Origin: Streptomyces neyagawaensis
Lineage (GTDB): Bacteria; Actinomycetota; Actinomycetes; Streptomycetales; Streptomycetaceae
Assembly: GCF_023516595.1 (NCBI RefSeq)
Contig: NZ_JAMGBG010000011.1
Location: 248,001-312,000 of the forward strand
Length of the DNA stretch: 64,000 nucleotides
Direction: 5' to 3'
Shown piece after piece: positions 16,576 to 24,850 of the stretch. A program made the translations under genes and the position numbers. Within the stretch, counting starts at the first letter, position 1. Every line of letters starts with the position of its first letter. The notes below the pieces were generated by a model. That model searched no databases, was not told the DNA's origin, and worked only from the letters and a program-made list of their open reading frames with translations.

Positions 16576-17109
16576 TTACAGGGTCGGCCCGACCCGGTAG
16601 ACCACGCTGCGGCGCAGCGGACCTTCCGGCATGCCCGGGTCGTCGAAGTCGTCGGCCGGGTCATGGGCCATGCCGATGCGGCGCATCACCGCCCGTGAGC
16701 GGAGGTTGGTGGCCACCGTCACCGCGAGCACCTCGTCGAGGTCGAGGCGCCGGAAGCCGAAGTCCACGGCGGCACGGGCCGCCTCCGTGGCGTAGCCGTG
16801 GCCCCATGCCGTACGCGCCAGGCGCCAGCCCGCCTCCACGCCGGTGAACGGCATGTCGTCCTCCACCGGATCCAGCCCGGTGAACCCGATGAACTCTCCG
16901 GTGGCCCGCACCTCCACGGCCCACCATCCCCAGCCCCGCCGGTCGAGATCGGCCTGGAATCCGGCGACGGACGCATCGCTCTGCTCGGTCGTGAGCAGCT
17001 CCGGAAAGTACGCGCGCACCTCTGGATCGGCGTTCATGGCCGCCCAGGGGGCGAGATCGGACTCCCGCCACGGGCGCAACAGGAGTCGTTCGGTTGGCAG
17101 TTCGGACAT
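16576..17109 (-). CDS. GNAT acetyltransferase (RimJ/RimL type)
   Basis: A 177-residue acetyl-CoA-dependent N-acetyltransferase. The start is typical (LPTERLLLRPWRESDL). Motif A-like segments (GWRLARTAWGHGYATEAARA) and a C-terminal ATNLRSRAVMRRIGM are those of the RimJ/RimL/Acetyltransf_3 group, which acetylates protein N-termini or small amines. The substrate cannot be deduced. It is convergent with mraY and shares the hairpin at its 3' end. Confidence 0.85.
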   Translation of the reverse strand: MSELPTERLLLRPWRESDLAPWAAMNADPEVRAYFPELLTTEQSDASVAGFQADLDRRGWGWWAVEVRATGEFIGFTGLDPVEDDMPFTGVEAGWRLARTAWGHGYATEAARAAVDFGFRRLDLDEVLAVTVATNLRSRAVMRRIGMAHDPADDFDDPGMPEGPLRRSVVYRVGPTL

Positions 17110-17247
17110 CGGGCCAGCCTATGGTGATCTTGGACCGTGCCGCGAGCGATAATCGGCGGGGCTCCGGGTTCCGGGCTGCGAGCTCCGGGCGCCCGGGGGC
17201 GGCGGGCTCCAGGCGCCCGGCGGTGGTACGCCCGACCCAGTCGACGC

Positions 17248-17685
17248 TCAGTCGAGGCAGAACTCGTTGCCCTCGATGTCCCGCATGACGATGCACGACT
17301 CGTAGACGCCGTCGGCCCGCAGCAGGCGCTCGCGGACCGCGCCGAGCGCGACGAGCCGCGTGCACTCGGCCTCCAGAGCGGCCAGGCGTTCGTCACCCAC
17401 GAGCCCGGTGCCGACCCGCACGTCCAGATGCACCCGGTTCTTCACGACCTTGCCCTCGGGTACGCGCTGGAAGTACAGGCGGGGGCCCACACCTGTGGGA
17501 TCGCTGCACGCGAATCCCTGGCCCTGTCGCTCGGGCGGCAGCGAGCGGTCGTACGCGTCCCATGTCGGGAATCCCTCCGGCGGCGGCGGTACGACGTACC
17601 CCAGCACCTCGCACCAGAAGCGGGCGAGGCGCTCGGGATCGGCGCAGTCGAAGGTGACTTGGAACTTCTTGATCGAGGAGGACAT
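17248..17685 (-). CDS. VOC-family protein (glyoxalase-like)
   Basis: A 145-residue single-chain VOC protein: N-terminal FQVTFDCADPERLARFWCEVLGY, central RLYFQRVPEGKVVKNRVHLDV and C-terminal VMRDIEGNEFCLD. These are the usual metal-ligand positions of the Glyoxalase_6 group (His in RVHLDV, Glu in GNEFCL). Function in detail is unknown. It is monocistronic as far as can be seen. Confidence 0.82.
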   Translation of the reverse strand: MSSSIKKFQVTFDCADPERLARFWCEVLGYVVPPPPEGFPTWDAYDRSLPPERQGQGFACSDPTGVGPRLYFQRVPEGKVVKNRVHLDVRVGTGLVGDERLAALEAECTRLVALGAVRERLLRADGVYESCIVMRDIEGNEFCLD

Positions 17686-17799
17686 CGGCGCACCATAACG
17701 CCTGCCGCGCGGACGCGCGAAGGGAATTCGGCGGGGGTACGACCGGGGGGAGCGTGGCGGCGCCCCGGGCCGCGGCCGCCCTCCCGCGTCGGCCTCCGC

Positions 17800-18438
17800 C
17801 TACCTGGGGCGGTAGGCCCGCAGGAACGTCCGCACCCCCTCCACCAGCAGGGGCCGGACCCGGTCGTCCTGCGCCGCGTTCGCGGAACCGAGCCGGTCCA
17901 GCGCGACACCGAAGGTCAGCGCGATGAACTGGTCGGCCGCGAGACGGGGATCGGGGACGTCGAGCATCCCGGCCGCGCCGAAGGCGGCGAACCGCTCGGC
18001 GAGCGCCTCGTCGGGAGTGTCGGCCATGGAGTTGTAGCCCGGTCGCGGCAGATGGCCGGACTCCGCCCGGACCAGACGTTGCAGCGTCGCGTACTCCGCC
18101 GAGCCGAGCATGTCGGTCGCGATGCGCATCGAGAACGCGACCAGGGCGTCCTCGAGGTCGGCGTCGCCGGTGCGGTCGGTGAGGGTCTCGTCGAGGGTGC
18201 TCCGGATCGTGGTGATCAGCGACTGGCCGACGGCGTCGACGACTGCCTGCAGCAGGGTCCGCTTGTCTCCGAAGTAGTCGTACACCGTCCGCTTGGAGAC
18301 CCCGGCCCGGGCGGCGACGGCGTCGACGCTGGACCGGTCGAAGCCGTCGGAGAGGAACAGTTCCCGGGCGGCCGTGAGGATGGCCGCCCGCTTGGGCGTG
18401 GACCCCTCACGCAGGGTCTTCGTGGTCGGCATGGCCAC
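17800..18438 (-). CDS. TetR-family repressor of the adjacent efflux/monooxygenase operon
   Basis: A 212-residue TetR/AcrR regulator. The helix-turn-helix lies at about 20-65 (AILTAARELFLSDGF, AVAARAGVSKRTVYDYFGDK). The C-terminal ligand domain resembles the TetR_C group seen beside efflux genes. It is divergent from an MFS pump and a flavin monooxygenase, with a palindrome between them, so it very likely represses that operon and itself until a drug-like inducer binds. ATG at 18438 or two codons later. Confidence 0.88.
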   Translation of the reverse strand: MAMPTTKTLREGSTPKRAAILTAARELFLSDGFDRSSVDAVAARAGVSKRTVYDYFGDKRTLLQAVVDAVGQSLITTIRSTLDETLTDRTGDADLEDALVAFSMRIATDMLGSAEYATLQRLVRAESGHLPRPGYNSMADTPDEALAERFAAFGAAGMLDVPDPRLAADQFIALTFGVALDRLGSANAAQDDRVRPLLVEGVRTFLRAYRPR

Positions 18439-18450
18439 ATCCTAACCGTC

Positions 18451-18473
18451 CTACACTGCACGGTGTAGTGTAG
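18451..18473. promoter_or_regulatory. TetR operator
   Basis: CTACAC-TGCACG-GTGTAG (18451-18468) is a perfect inverted repeat. A second overlapping arm pair, CTACACT / AGTGTAG (18451-18457 and 18467-18473), extends it. It lies 13 nt upstream of the repressor start and within the probable promoter of the divergent pump. This is the size and symmetry expected of a TetR-family site. Confidence 0.65.
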
Positions 18474-18534
18474 TTGCGAGCTGCACACGTACGACCGTTC
18501 CCTCGCCCGCCCGGCTTTGACGGAAAGGACGTTC

Positions 18535-19929
18535 ATGACCGCGACTCTTGCTCCCCCGGCGCGTATCGGGAGGGCCGCAGTGGGTGCTCTCGGCGCGCTG
18601 GCGGTCGCCACCGGTGCCCTGGAGTCGGTGGTGACGCCGACGCTCCCGCTCCTGCAACGCGAACTGGGGATGAGCCCCGCCGAAGGGGCGTTGCTCAGCA
18701 TCATGCTGCTGATCACCGGCGCGCTCGTCACCCCGGTCGCCGGCACGTTGGGTGACCGCTACGGCGGTAAACGGGTCCTGATCCGGTTGATGGCGGTGGT
18801 GTCCGTCGGCGGTCTGGTGTCGGCGTTCGCGCCCAACCTGCCGGTGCTGCTGCTCGGTCAGGTGCTGCAAGGCGCGATGGTGGGCGCGCTGCCCCTGTCG
18901 TTCATCCTGGTGCGCGACCATCTCCCCGCGGGCGAGTCGAAGGTGGTCATCGGGACGGTCAGCGGACTGTTCGTCGCGGGCGGGATGGCGGGAACGCTGT
19001 CGGCCGGTCCCGTCGCGGAAGGGCTGTCGCGGCACTGGATGTTCGCGCTGCCGACGATCGCGGTCATCGGCGCCACCGTCCTGGTGAACGGGCTCATGCC
19101 GCAGGATCCGCCGGGCCGTTCGGACGGCGTCGCCATCGACTGGCCCGGCCTCGTCCTTCTCAGCGGGACTCTGGTCACACTCATGCTCGTCCTCGCGACG
19201 GCACCCGACGTCGGCTCCCGACCCCTCATGGTCGGCGCCCTCGTCGTGGTGCTGGCCGCCTTCGCGACCGGGTGGACGGCCGTCGAGCGTCGTGCGGCCA
19301 CACCCATGGTCGATCTGCGGATGCTGGCACGGCCCGAGGTGTGGAAGTCGTGCGTGCTGACGTTCATGATCTGCGTCGGTACGTCGGCCGCGGTCTACCT
19401 GGTCCCGCAGCTGTTCGCGGTGCCCACCGACGCGTACGGCTTCGGGGCCGGCGCCACCGAGATCGGGTTCTTCCTGCTGCCCGGCGCCCTGGCCGCGTCC
19501 CTCGCCGGGCCGCTCGGCGGGATAGGGGCGAGGCGCTTCGGCACGCGCCCGGTGGTCACCACCGGCATCGTCCTGATGGCCGTCGCCCTGGTCGCCCTGG
19601 GGGCCGTGCACACCGAGATCTGGCACCTCGTCCTCGGCAAGGCATTGATCGCGCTGGCCAACGGCCTGTGCGTCACGGCGCTGGTGACCGGCACCGCCAC
19701 GTCCGTCGAACACGGCGACACCGGCATCGCCACCGGTCTGGTCCTTGTGACCCGGGTGATCGGGTTCGCCGTCGGTGTTCAGCTCAGCGGCGCGCTCCTC
19801 ACGGCCGGGACCCCTGCCGGGTCGCACGTACCCGCCGAATCGGCCTTCGCCACCGGCTTCGTCGTCGCGGGCGCCGTGACGGCGCTGGCGCTCCTGCTCA
19901 CCCGCACCATGAACGAAGGAGTCAAGTGA
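18535..19929 (+). CDS. MFS drug exporter (DHA2 / EmrB-QacA type)
   Basis: A 464-residue proton-driven multidrug exporter with about 14 hydrophobic helices. LGDRYGGKRVLIRLMAVV is the loop 2-3 MFS signature, and a motif-C-like segment (GLFVAGGMAGTLSAGPVAEG) marks an antiporter. GGAAAGG lies upstream of the chosen ATG; an in-frame TTG 18 nt upstream is unlikely. Its stop overlaps the start of the monooxygenase gene as TGATG, so the two are translationally coupled and should act on related compounds. Confidence 0.87.
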   Translation: MTATLAPPARIGRAAVGALGALAVATGALESVVTPTLPLLQRELGMSPAEGALLSIMLLITGALVTPVAGTLGDRYGGKRVLIRLMAVVSVGGLVSAFAPNLPVLLLGQVLQGAMVGALPLSFILVRDHLPAGESKVVIGTVSGLFVAGGMAGTLSAGPVAEGLSRHWMFALPTIAVIGATVLVNGLMPQDPPGRSDGVAIDWPGLVLLSGTLVTLMLVLATAPDVGSRPLMVGALVVVLAAFATGWTAVERRAATPMVDLRMLARPEVWKSCVLTFMICVGTSAAVYLVPQLFAVPTDAYGFGAGATEIGFFLLPGALAASLAGPLGGIGARRFGTRPVVTTGIVLMAVALVALGAVHTEIWHLVLGKALIALANGLCVTALVTGTATSVEHGDTGIATGLVLVTRVIGFAVGVQLSGALLTAGTPAGSHVPAESAFATGFVVAGAVTALALLLTRTMNEGVK

Positions 19930-21203
19930 TGCCCCCTACTGATCGGTTGCGGAACCCTCGCCCCGCGCCGCCCCGCCACGTCCTCGTCTCCGGGGCCGGC
20001 GTCGCCGGGCTCACCCTCGCGTACTGGCTGAACCGCCAGGGCTTACGCGTCACCTTGGTCGAGAAGGCGGCCACACCGCGTCGCGGTGGCTACCCCGTCG
20101 ACGTACGCGGCACCGCCGTCGAAGTCGTCCGGAGAATGGGAGTCCTGCCGCGGCTGCGGGACGCGCACGTCGACCTGCGCCGGCTGACCTTCCTCGACGG
20201 GGACGGCCGCGAGGTGGCCTCGGTCGACCCGCACACGGTCACCGGCGGAGTCGCGGGGGATCTGGAGGTGCCGCGCGGCGACCTGACCGACGTGCTCCAC
20301 ACGGCGGTCCGGGACGACGTGGAGTTCCTGTACGACGACTCCATCGACACCCTCGACCAGACCGGCGACGGGGTCGACGTCACCTTCCACCGCGGCAGCG
20401 GGCGTACGTTCGACTTGGTGTTCGGCGCGGACGGTATGCACTCCCGTACCCGCGCGCTCCTGTTCGGCCCCGAGGAACGGTTCCACCACTACCTCGGCTA
20501 CTGCTTCGCCGGGTTCACCCTGCGCGACACCTTCGGCCTCTCCCACGAGACCGTGCTGTGGAACACCCCGGGCAGGGCGGCCGCGCTCTACGCCGCGGGC
20601 GACACCGGCCAGGTGCACGCCCTGCTGGCCTTCGCCCGCCCGGAACCGCCGTTCGACCTCTTCCGGGACCCGTGGGCCCAACGGGGCCTGGTCGCCGAGG
20701 TCTTCGCCGACGCGGGATGGCGGGTCCCGGACCTCCTCACCGCCCTGCGCGCCGCGGACGACCTGTACTTCGACGGGGTCAGCCAGATCCGCATGCCCAA
20801 CTGGTCCGACGGCAGGGTCGCGCTGGTGGGCGACGCCGCGTACGCGCCGTCGTTCCTCACCGGGCAGGGCACCAGCCTCGCGCTCGTCGGCGCGTACATG
20901 CTCGCTGCTTCCCTGTCCGGCCGGGACGACCATGCCGCGAGCTTCGCCACCTACGCACAGACCACCCGAGAGTTCGTGACCATCAACCAGAACCAGGTAG
21001 GCGAGGGCGACGCCACCCTCTTCCCGACCACCGCCGAGTCCTTGGCACGGCGCAACGACATGCTGCGCGCACTCACCGCGGAACCCTCCGGGGAAGGGCG
21101 ACCCGCCCACTCGGCCCTCGCACTGCCCGCGAGCGCGAGCGACGGTGTGAGCGCGAGTACGGGCAGGGGCACGAGTACGAGTACGAGTACGAGCGTGACG
21201 TGA
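19929..21203 (+). CDS. FAD-dependent monooxygenase (TetX-like), TTA codon
   Basis: A 424-residue flavoprotein hydroxylase. It has the dinucleotide motif SGAGVAGLTLAYWL (22-27 GAGVAG), a DG region FGADGMHSRTR and the GD motif GDAAYAPSFLTGQGTSLAL. The overall form is that of TetX/aromatic hydroxylases that inactivate antibiotics or tailor aromatic products. Leu39 is encoded by TTA (20043-20045), so translation should depend on the bldA tRNA. The C-terminus ends in a repeat-encoded Thr-Ser tail (GTSTSTSTSVT). It is coupled to the MFS gene and under the TetR operator. Confidence 0.85.
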   Translation: MPPTDRLRNPRPAPPRHVLVSGAGVAGLTLAYWLNRQGLRVTLVEKAATPRRGGYPVDVRGTAVEVVRRMGVLPRLRDAHVDLRRLTFLDGDGREVASVDPHTVTGGVAGDLEVPRGDLTDVLHTAVRDDVEFLYDDSIDTLDQTGDGVDVTFHRGSGRTFDLVFGADGMHSRTRALLFGPEERFHHYLGYCFAGFTLRDTFGLSHETVLWNTPGRAAALYAAGDTGQVHALLAFARPEPPFDLFRDPWAQRGLVAEVFADAGWRVPDLLTALRAADDLYFDGVSQIRMPNWSDGRVALVGDAAYAPSFLTGQGTSLALVGAYMLAASLSGRDDHAASFATYAQTTREFVTINQNQVGEGDATLFPTTAESLARRNDMLRALTAEPSGEGRPAHSALALPASASDGVSASTGRGTSTSTSTSVT

Positions 21204-21259
21204 ACGCCTGGTAGGCGCGCGGACGGACAACGGCCGATCCGCGGGACCCCGCCACACCA

Positions 21260-21811
21260 CTACACCGCCCCGCTCACCCCCAACCGCACCGCCCGCAAAT
21301 GGTCCGCCAGAGGGCCGAGCCCCACGTCGTGGCGGCGTTCGTCGACCGTCTCGGGGTGGCGGATCGGGTACGGGAACAGCGTGCCGGGATCGATGCGGGT
21401 GCCGTAGAACTGTGGCTGGCTCAGCTCGACCGCGCAGTGGTCGGCGATATAGGCGTGGTGCACGGCGGGGCAGCGGCCGTCCGCGACGGCCTCGGCGATC
21501 AGATCACGGCAGGTGAGCTGGAAGCCCAGGTCGGGGGAGTGCAGCAGGATCATCAGGGCGGCCGTCGAGGCCGGCTCGCCGACGAGGGTGGCGGTGGGCC
21601 AGCCATGGCGGGCGACGATCGCGTGGAGGGCGTCCGCGTTCCCGGCCCGGCACTCGGTGATACGGGTGCGGGCCCGGACGGTCGGGGCGGACCGGGCCTC
21701 GTTCGCCAGTCGCCGCTCGTCCTCGGCCCTGCGGACCAACTCGGCGGCCAGGACCTGCTGTGGGGGGACGGCGATGAGGGGGCTGCCTTTCCTGGCCGGT
21801 GCGTCTCTCAC
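21260..21811 (-). CDS. DUF6624-like protein
   Basis: A 183-residue soluble protein. HGWPTATLVGEPASTAALMILLH, a central Cys, AVHHAYIADHCAVELSQPQFYGTRI and PYPIRHPETVDERR fit the DUF6624 pattern (HGWP ... lliQHs ... AYLxDRv ... QxYGT). Function is unknown. The GTG start overlaps the stop of the HATPase gene as GTGA, which is strong evidence for co-translation with an anti-sigma-like ATPase. Confidence 0.68.
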   Translation of the reverse strand: MRDAPARKGSPLIAVPPQQVLAAELVRRAEDERRLANEARSAPTVRARTRITECRAGNADALHAIVARHGWPTATLVGEPASTAALMILLHSPDLGFQLTCRDLIAEAVADGRCPAVHHAYIADHCAVELSQPQFYGTRIDPGTLFPYPIRHPETVDERRHDVGLGPLADHLRAVRLGVSGAV

Positions 21812-22227
21812 GTCGGCTCCCGCACGGCGAGCGAGAACCACACCCGCTTGCCGACGTCGTCCGCGTCCGGCGGATCGGTGCCCCAGTCGTCGGCCAGCGC
21901 GGCGACGATGGCGAGCCCGCGCCCCGACTCGGCGGTGCTGTCCACCGCTCTGGGCCGGGGCTGTGCGGGCGAGGGGTCGGCGAGCGTCACCCGTAACGCG
22001 CGATCGGAGCATTCGAGGGTGACGGCGATGGTGTCGGCGGGCCCGGCGCTCGCGTGCCGGACCGCGTTCGCGAACAGTTCGTCCGTGGCGAGCACGGCAT
22101 CGTCGGCGATGGAGGACAGGTCCCAGCGTGCGAGATGCGCGGCCACCGTACGCCGCACCCCGGCGGCGCACGACGGGCGCGCGGGCACCGCGAGACGGAC
22201 GAGCCGGGACCTCTTGAGCGAGATCAA
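21808..22227 (-). CDS. HATPase (RsbW/SpoIIAB-like serine kinase, anti-sigma type)
   Basis: A 139-residue GHKL ATPase. The N-box is TDELFANAVRHA (Asn57-region), the G1-like segment is SDRALRVTLADPSP, and the G2-like segment is TAESGRGLAIVAALADDWG. This is the standalone Streptomyces HATPase_c_2 form, many of which are orphan anti-sigma-factor-like kinases. It starts at a TTG that overlaps the stop of a 43-codon ORF (TTGA), and its own stop overlaps the DUF6624 start. Confidence 0.78.
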   Translation of the reverse strand: MISLKRSRLVRLAVPARPSCAAGVRRTVAAHLARWDLSSIADDAVLATDELFANAVRHASAGPADTIAVTLECSDRALRVTLADPSPAQPRPRAVDSTAESGRGLAIVAALADDWGTDPPDADDVGKRVWFSLAVREPT

Positions 22228-22355
22228 GGCAGCATCACCGCGTCCGCCCCTGCGGGCGCCCCGCCGGACGGGACGTCACGGACGCTCCAGCCGGGGTCGC
22301 ATGCGGGTGCGGCAGGGGTCCGTCGGCGGGGTGCGCGGACACGGACGGCCGTCAT
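22224..22355 (-). CDS. 43-residue small protein, first gene of HATPase operon
   Basis: A small basic, Pro/Ala-rich protein (begins MTAVRVRAPRRRTPAAPACD) of unknown function. A near-perfect GAGGAGG lies 7-8 nt upstream of the ATG, and its stop overlaps the TTG start of the HATPase, so it likely drives translation of that gene by coupling. It is the first gene of the three-gene unit downstream of a perfect 14-bp inverted repeat. Confidence 0.5.
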   Translation of the reverse strand: MTAVRVRAPRRRTPAAPACDPGWSVRDVPSGGAPAGADAVMLP

Positions 22356-22396
22356 CGGGGTCCTCCTCGATGCTCGGGGCGGCCGCTGGCGGACCG

Positions 22397-22427
22397 CCGG
22401 TGCTGTTGTCGAAGACAACAGCACCGG
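22397..22427. promoter_or_regulatory. Perfect 14-bp inverted repeat, candidate operator
   Basis: CCGGTGCTGTTGTC - GAA - GACAACAGCACCGG, with no mismatch. It lies 42 nt upstream of the small-ORF start and about 78 nt upstream of the divergent SDR start. The location favours an operator controlling both transcripts. A 5'-UTR hairpin is the alternative. Confidence 0.55.
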
Positions 22428-22491
22428 ACACACGAAACACCAGGTGGTGGAGGGGTTGTGCAGTTGCGGGCGGGTAGTGACGCGGGCTGTA

Positions 22492-22505
22492 TATCTTCGC
22501 CACCA
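22492..22505 (+). promoter_or_regulatory. Leaderless promoter of the SDR gene
   Basis: TATCTT (22492-22497) followed by seven bases and then the ATG at 22505. No Shine-Dalgarno sequence is present. The transcript probably starts at the A of ATG. Confidence 0.4.
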
Positions 22506-23338
22506 TGGGGAACGTCGACGAGGGACCGCGCCACGCGGAGCGGTCCGTCCGTGCCGGGTGGCCCGGCATGCGGGGCAAGCGGGTCGTGGTCACCGGCGGC
22601 AGCCGTGGCCTGGGGGAGGGCATCGTACGGCTGTTGCTCGCCGAGGGCGCCCGGGTGGCGACCTGCGCGCGGGGCAAGGCGGGCCTGGCGGCGCTGGACG
22701 CGTCCCTGCCGGGTGAGGAGCGGGCCCGTCTGCTCACGGAGGACCTGGACGTGACCGAGCCGGGCAGGCTGGAGGACTTCGTCACCACTGCGGCGAAACG
22801 TTTCGGCACCCTCGATGGCGTCGTGGCCTGTGTCGGCGGCTCGCGCGGCGGTGGTTTCGAGCAGGCGGACGCCGCCGACTGGGCGGCGACCTGGGACCTG
22901 AACGTCGGGCACACGGTACGCCTCGTACGCGCCGCGCTGCCGTGTCTGAGGGCCGCGGGCGGCGGCTCGGTCGTGCTGATCAGCTCGATCTCCGGCTGGA
23001 AACCGGGAAGGCCCGCGCAGTACGGGGCGGCCAAGAGCGCCCAGATCCATCTGGCGGCCTCCCTCGCCCGCGAACTGGGCCCTGACAACGTCCGCGTCAA
23101 CGCGGTGTCACCGGGGTCGATGCTGATCCCCGGCCGGCGCTGGGACCGTCTGCGCAGGGAGGACCCGGGAGCGTACGACCGGTTCGTGGGCGCGGAGCTG
23201 CCCGGCGGCAGGCCCGTCACCCCGCACGAAGTGGCACGGACGGTGGTCTTCCTGCTGTCGGACTGGGCGAGCGGTGTCTCCGGCGCCCACCTGCCCGTGG
23301 ACCGCGCCCAGAACGCGCCCTCACCGGACGGCTACTGA
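22505..23338 (+). CDS. Short-chain dehydrogenase/reductase
   Basis: A 277-residue NAD(P)-dependent oxidoreductase. The cofactor motif is TGGSRGLGE (30-38). The NNAG position is replaced by VGGS, and the catalytic triad is Ser160, Tyr173 and Lys177 (QYGAAKSAQ). It ends with the usual NAVSPGSM and LPVDRAQNA elements. Substrate unknown. It is divergent from the HATPase operon and convergent with the acyltransferase. Confidence 0.88.
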   Translation: MGNVDEGPRHAERSVRAGWPGMRGKRVVVTGGSRGLGEGIVRLLLAEGARVATCARGKAGLAALDASLPGEERARLLTEDLDVTEPGRLEDFVTTAAKRFGTLDGVVACVGGSRGGGFEQADAADWAATWDLNVGHTVRLVRAALPCLRAAGGGSVVLISSISGWKPGRPAQYGAAKSAQIHLAASLARELGPDNVRVNAVSPGSMLIPGRRWDRLRREDPGAYDRFVGAELPGGRPVTPHEVARTVVFLLSDWASGVSGAHLPVDRAQNAPSPDGY

Positions 23339-23387
23339 GGACCGGGTCGCACAGCTCGACCCATGACGCGATCACTTCCCCTACCAA

Positions 23388-24659
23388 TCAGGACTGTTGG
23401 ATCCGGCGGGCCAGCCTGCGGCCCCACTCCTGGCTCGGCGCCTCGACGAGGCGGTAGGTCAGCAGACACAGGGGCAGCAGCACCGCGTAGAAGGCGAGGA
23501 CGAGCGTGAGACTGTCCTGTCCGCGCCGGCCGATCGTGCCGTCGACGACCGCCAGCAGCAGTGGATGCACCAGGTAGACCGAGTAGCTGATCGTGCCCAG
23601 GGCGACCAGCAGGCGTGGCACGCGTCGGCGGCGGGAGAGCAGTCCGACGCCGAAGGTGAGCACGGCGAGCAGGAACGCGACGATCCAGCCCCGCCGTGTG
23701 AAGTGGTCGTCGTCGCCGTACGCTGCGGCACCCCCCACGGCGCAGACGACCACCACGGCAGCGGTGACGGCCACCACAAGCCCGCCGCACTGGGCCCGCT
23801 CTGCACGGTGCACGGCCGTGCCGAGGAACATCACGGCGAGAATCACGAGGCCCTCCCACAGGGGGACCGTGCCGTTGAACGCGACCAGGACGAGCGCCTG
23901 CACTCCGCCCAACACGCCCCCGAGCACCCGGAGTACGGGCGACCTTGCGCTCGCACAGCAGATCGCCACCCCCATGGTGGTCGAGACGACCACGATCAGC
24001 GGTCCCGTACCGACCATCCCGGACAGCGCGGAGCGGGGCAGCACCACCCCCGCCGCGACGCTCGCGGCGGCGAGCACGGCCAGGACGATGGCGACCACCG
24101 CGGACCGCCGGTGCAGTCGCACCGTGAAGAGCGCGACGACCAGCAGGTAGAAGGACATCTCGTACGACAGCGTCCACAGGACGAGCAGGAGACTGGGCGT
24201 CCCCAGCAACTCCTGGAGCATCGTCGCGTGGGCGACGGCCACGGACATCGCGCTCTGCCCGCCGACGTCACGCAACTCGGTGAGCCCGGAGAGCTGAAGG
24301 GCGAGCAGGACCGTGACGACGACGGCCCACAGCGGATACACACGGAAGACCCGCCCGATCCAGAACGTCCGTACGCAGCCCCGGCGTTCCAGCGAAGCCG
24401 GGATGATGTAGCCGCTCACCAGGAAGAACACCATGATCCCGTAGCGGCCGGTGTTGCACTGCGGCATCAGCTCCCGCCGGAAGTCCGCCATGAAGGTGTA
24501 CGACGCGTGGTCGAACACCACGACGAGCGCGGCGATGCCACGCAACGCGTCCAGCCAGCCCAGCCGGGAGACACCCGCCGAGCACATGGCGGGGAGTGAT
24601 CGTGTCGCGACTGAGCGTGGCGACGAGGGGGTCACGGGAACGGTGGGTCGGGATTCCAT
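23388..24659 (-). CDS. Acyltransferase 3 family membrane protein
   Basis: A 423-residue integral membrane acyltransferase (OafA/NodX type) with about ten helices. The N-terminal signature is RLGWLDALRGIAALVVVFDH, with the conserved R-x(10)-H arrangement expected of the active site. GYIIPASLERRG and the final SYSVYLVHPLLLA are also typical. Such enzymes O-acylate cell-surface sugars or secondary metabolites. The start MESRPTVPV is chosen; much longer upstream open sequence is low-complexity and unlikely. Confidence 0.82.
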   Translation of the reverse strand: MESRPTVPVTPSSPRSVATRSLPAMCSAGVSRLGWLDALRGIAALVVVFDHASYTFMADFRRELMPQCNTGRYGIMVFFLVSGYIIPASLERRGCVRTFWIGRVFRVYPLWAVVVTVLLALQLSGLTELRDVGGQSAMSVAVAHATMLQELLGTPSLLLVLWTLSYEMSFYLLVVALFTVRLHRRSAVVAIVLAVLAAASVAAGVVLPRSALSGMVGTGPLIVVVSTTMGVAICCASARSPVLRVLGGVLGGVQALVLVAFNGTVPLWEGLVILAVMFLGTAVHRAERAQCGGLVVAVTAAVVVVCAVGGAAAYGDDDHFTRRGWIVAFLLAVLTFGVGLLSRRRRVPRLLVALGTISYSVYLVHPLLLAVVDGTIGRRGQDSLTLVLAFYAVLLPLCLLTYRLVEAPSQEWGRRLARRIQQS

Positions 24660-24850
24660 GTGCGGAAGGGGATTCCTTCTGGTGAGGTCTGGGTGCGACG
24701 TCACCGAGTTCAACGGCTGCGGCATTGTTCGGCAGCGCTGTTCCGGCGGCCGAACAATGAAGCGAGGCGCGCGAGTCAAAGCGTGCCCCGGAGGCGCGGG
24801 GGAGTGGGAGCCGACCCTCAAGGGGGTGGTGGCGGGGGAGCCGACTCGCC

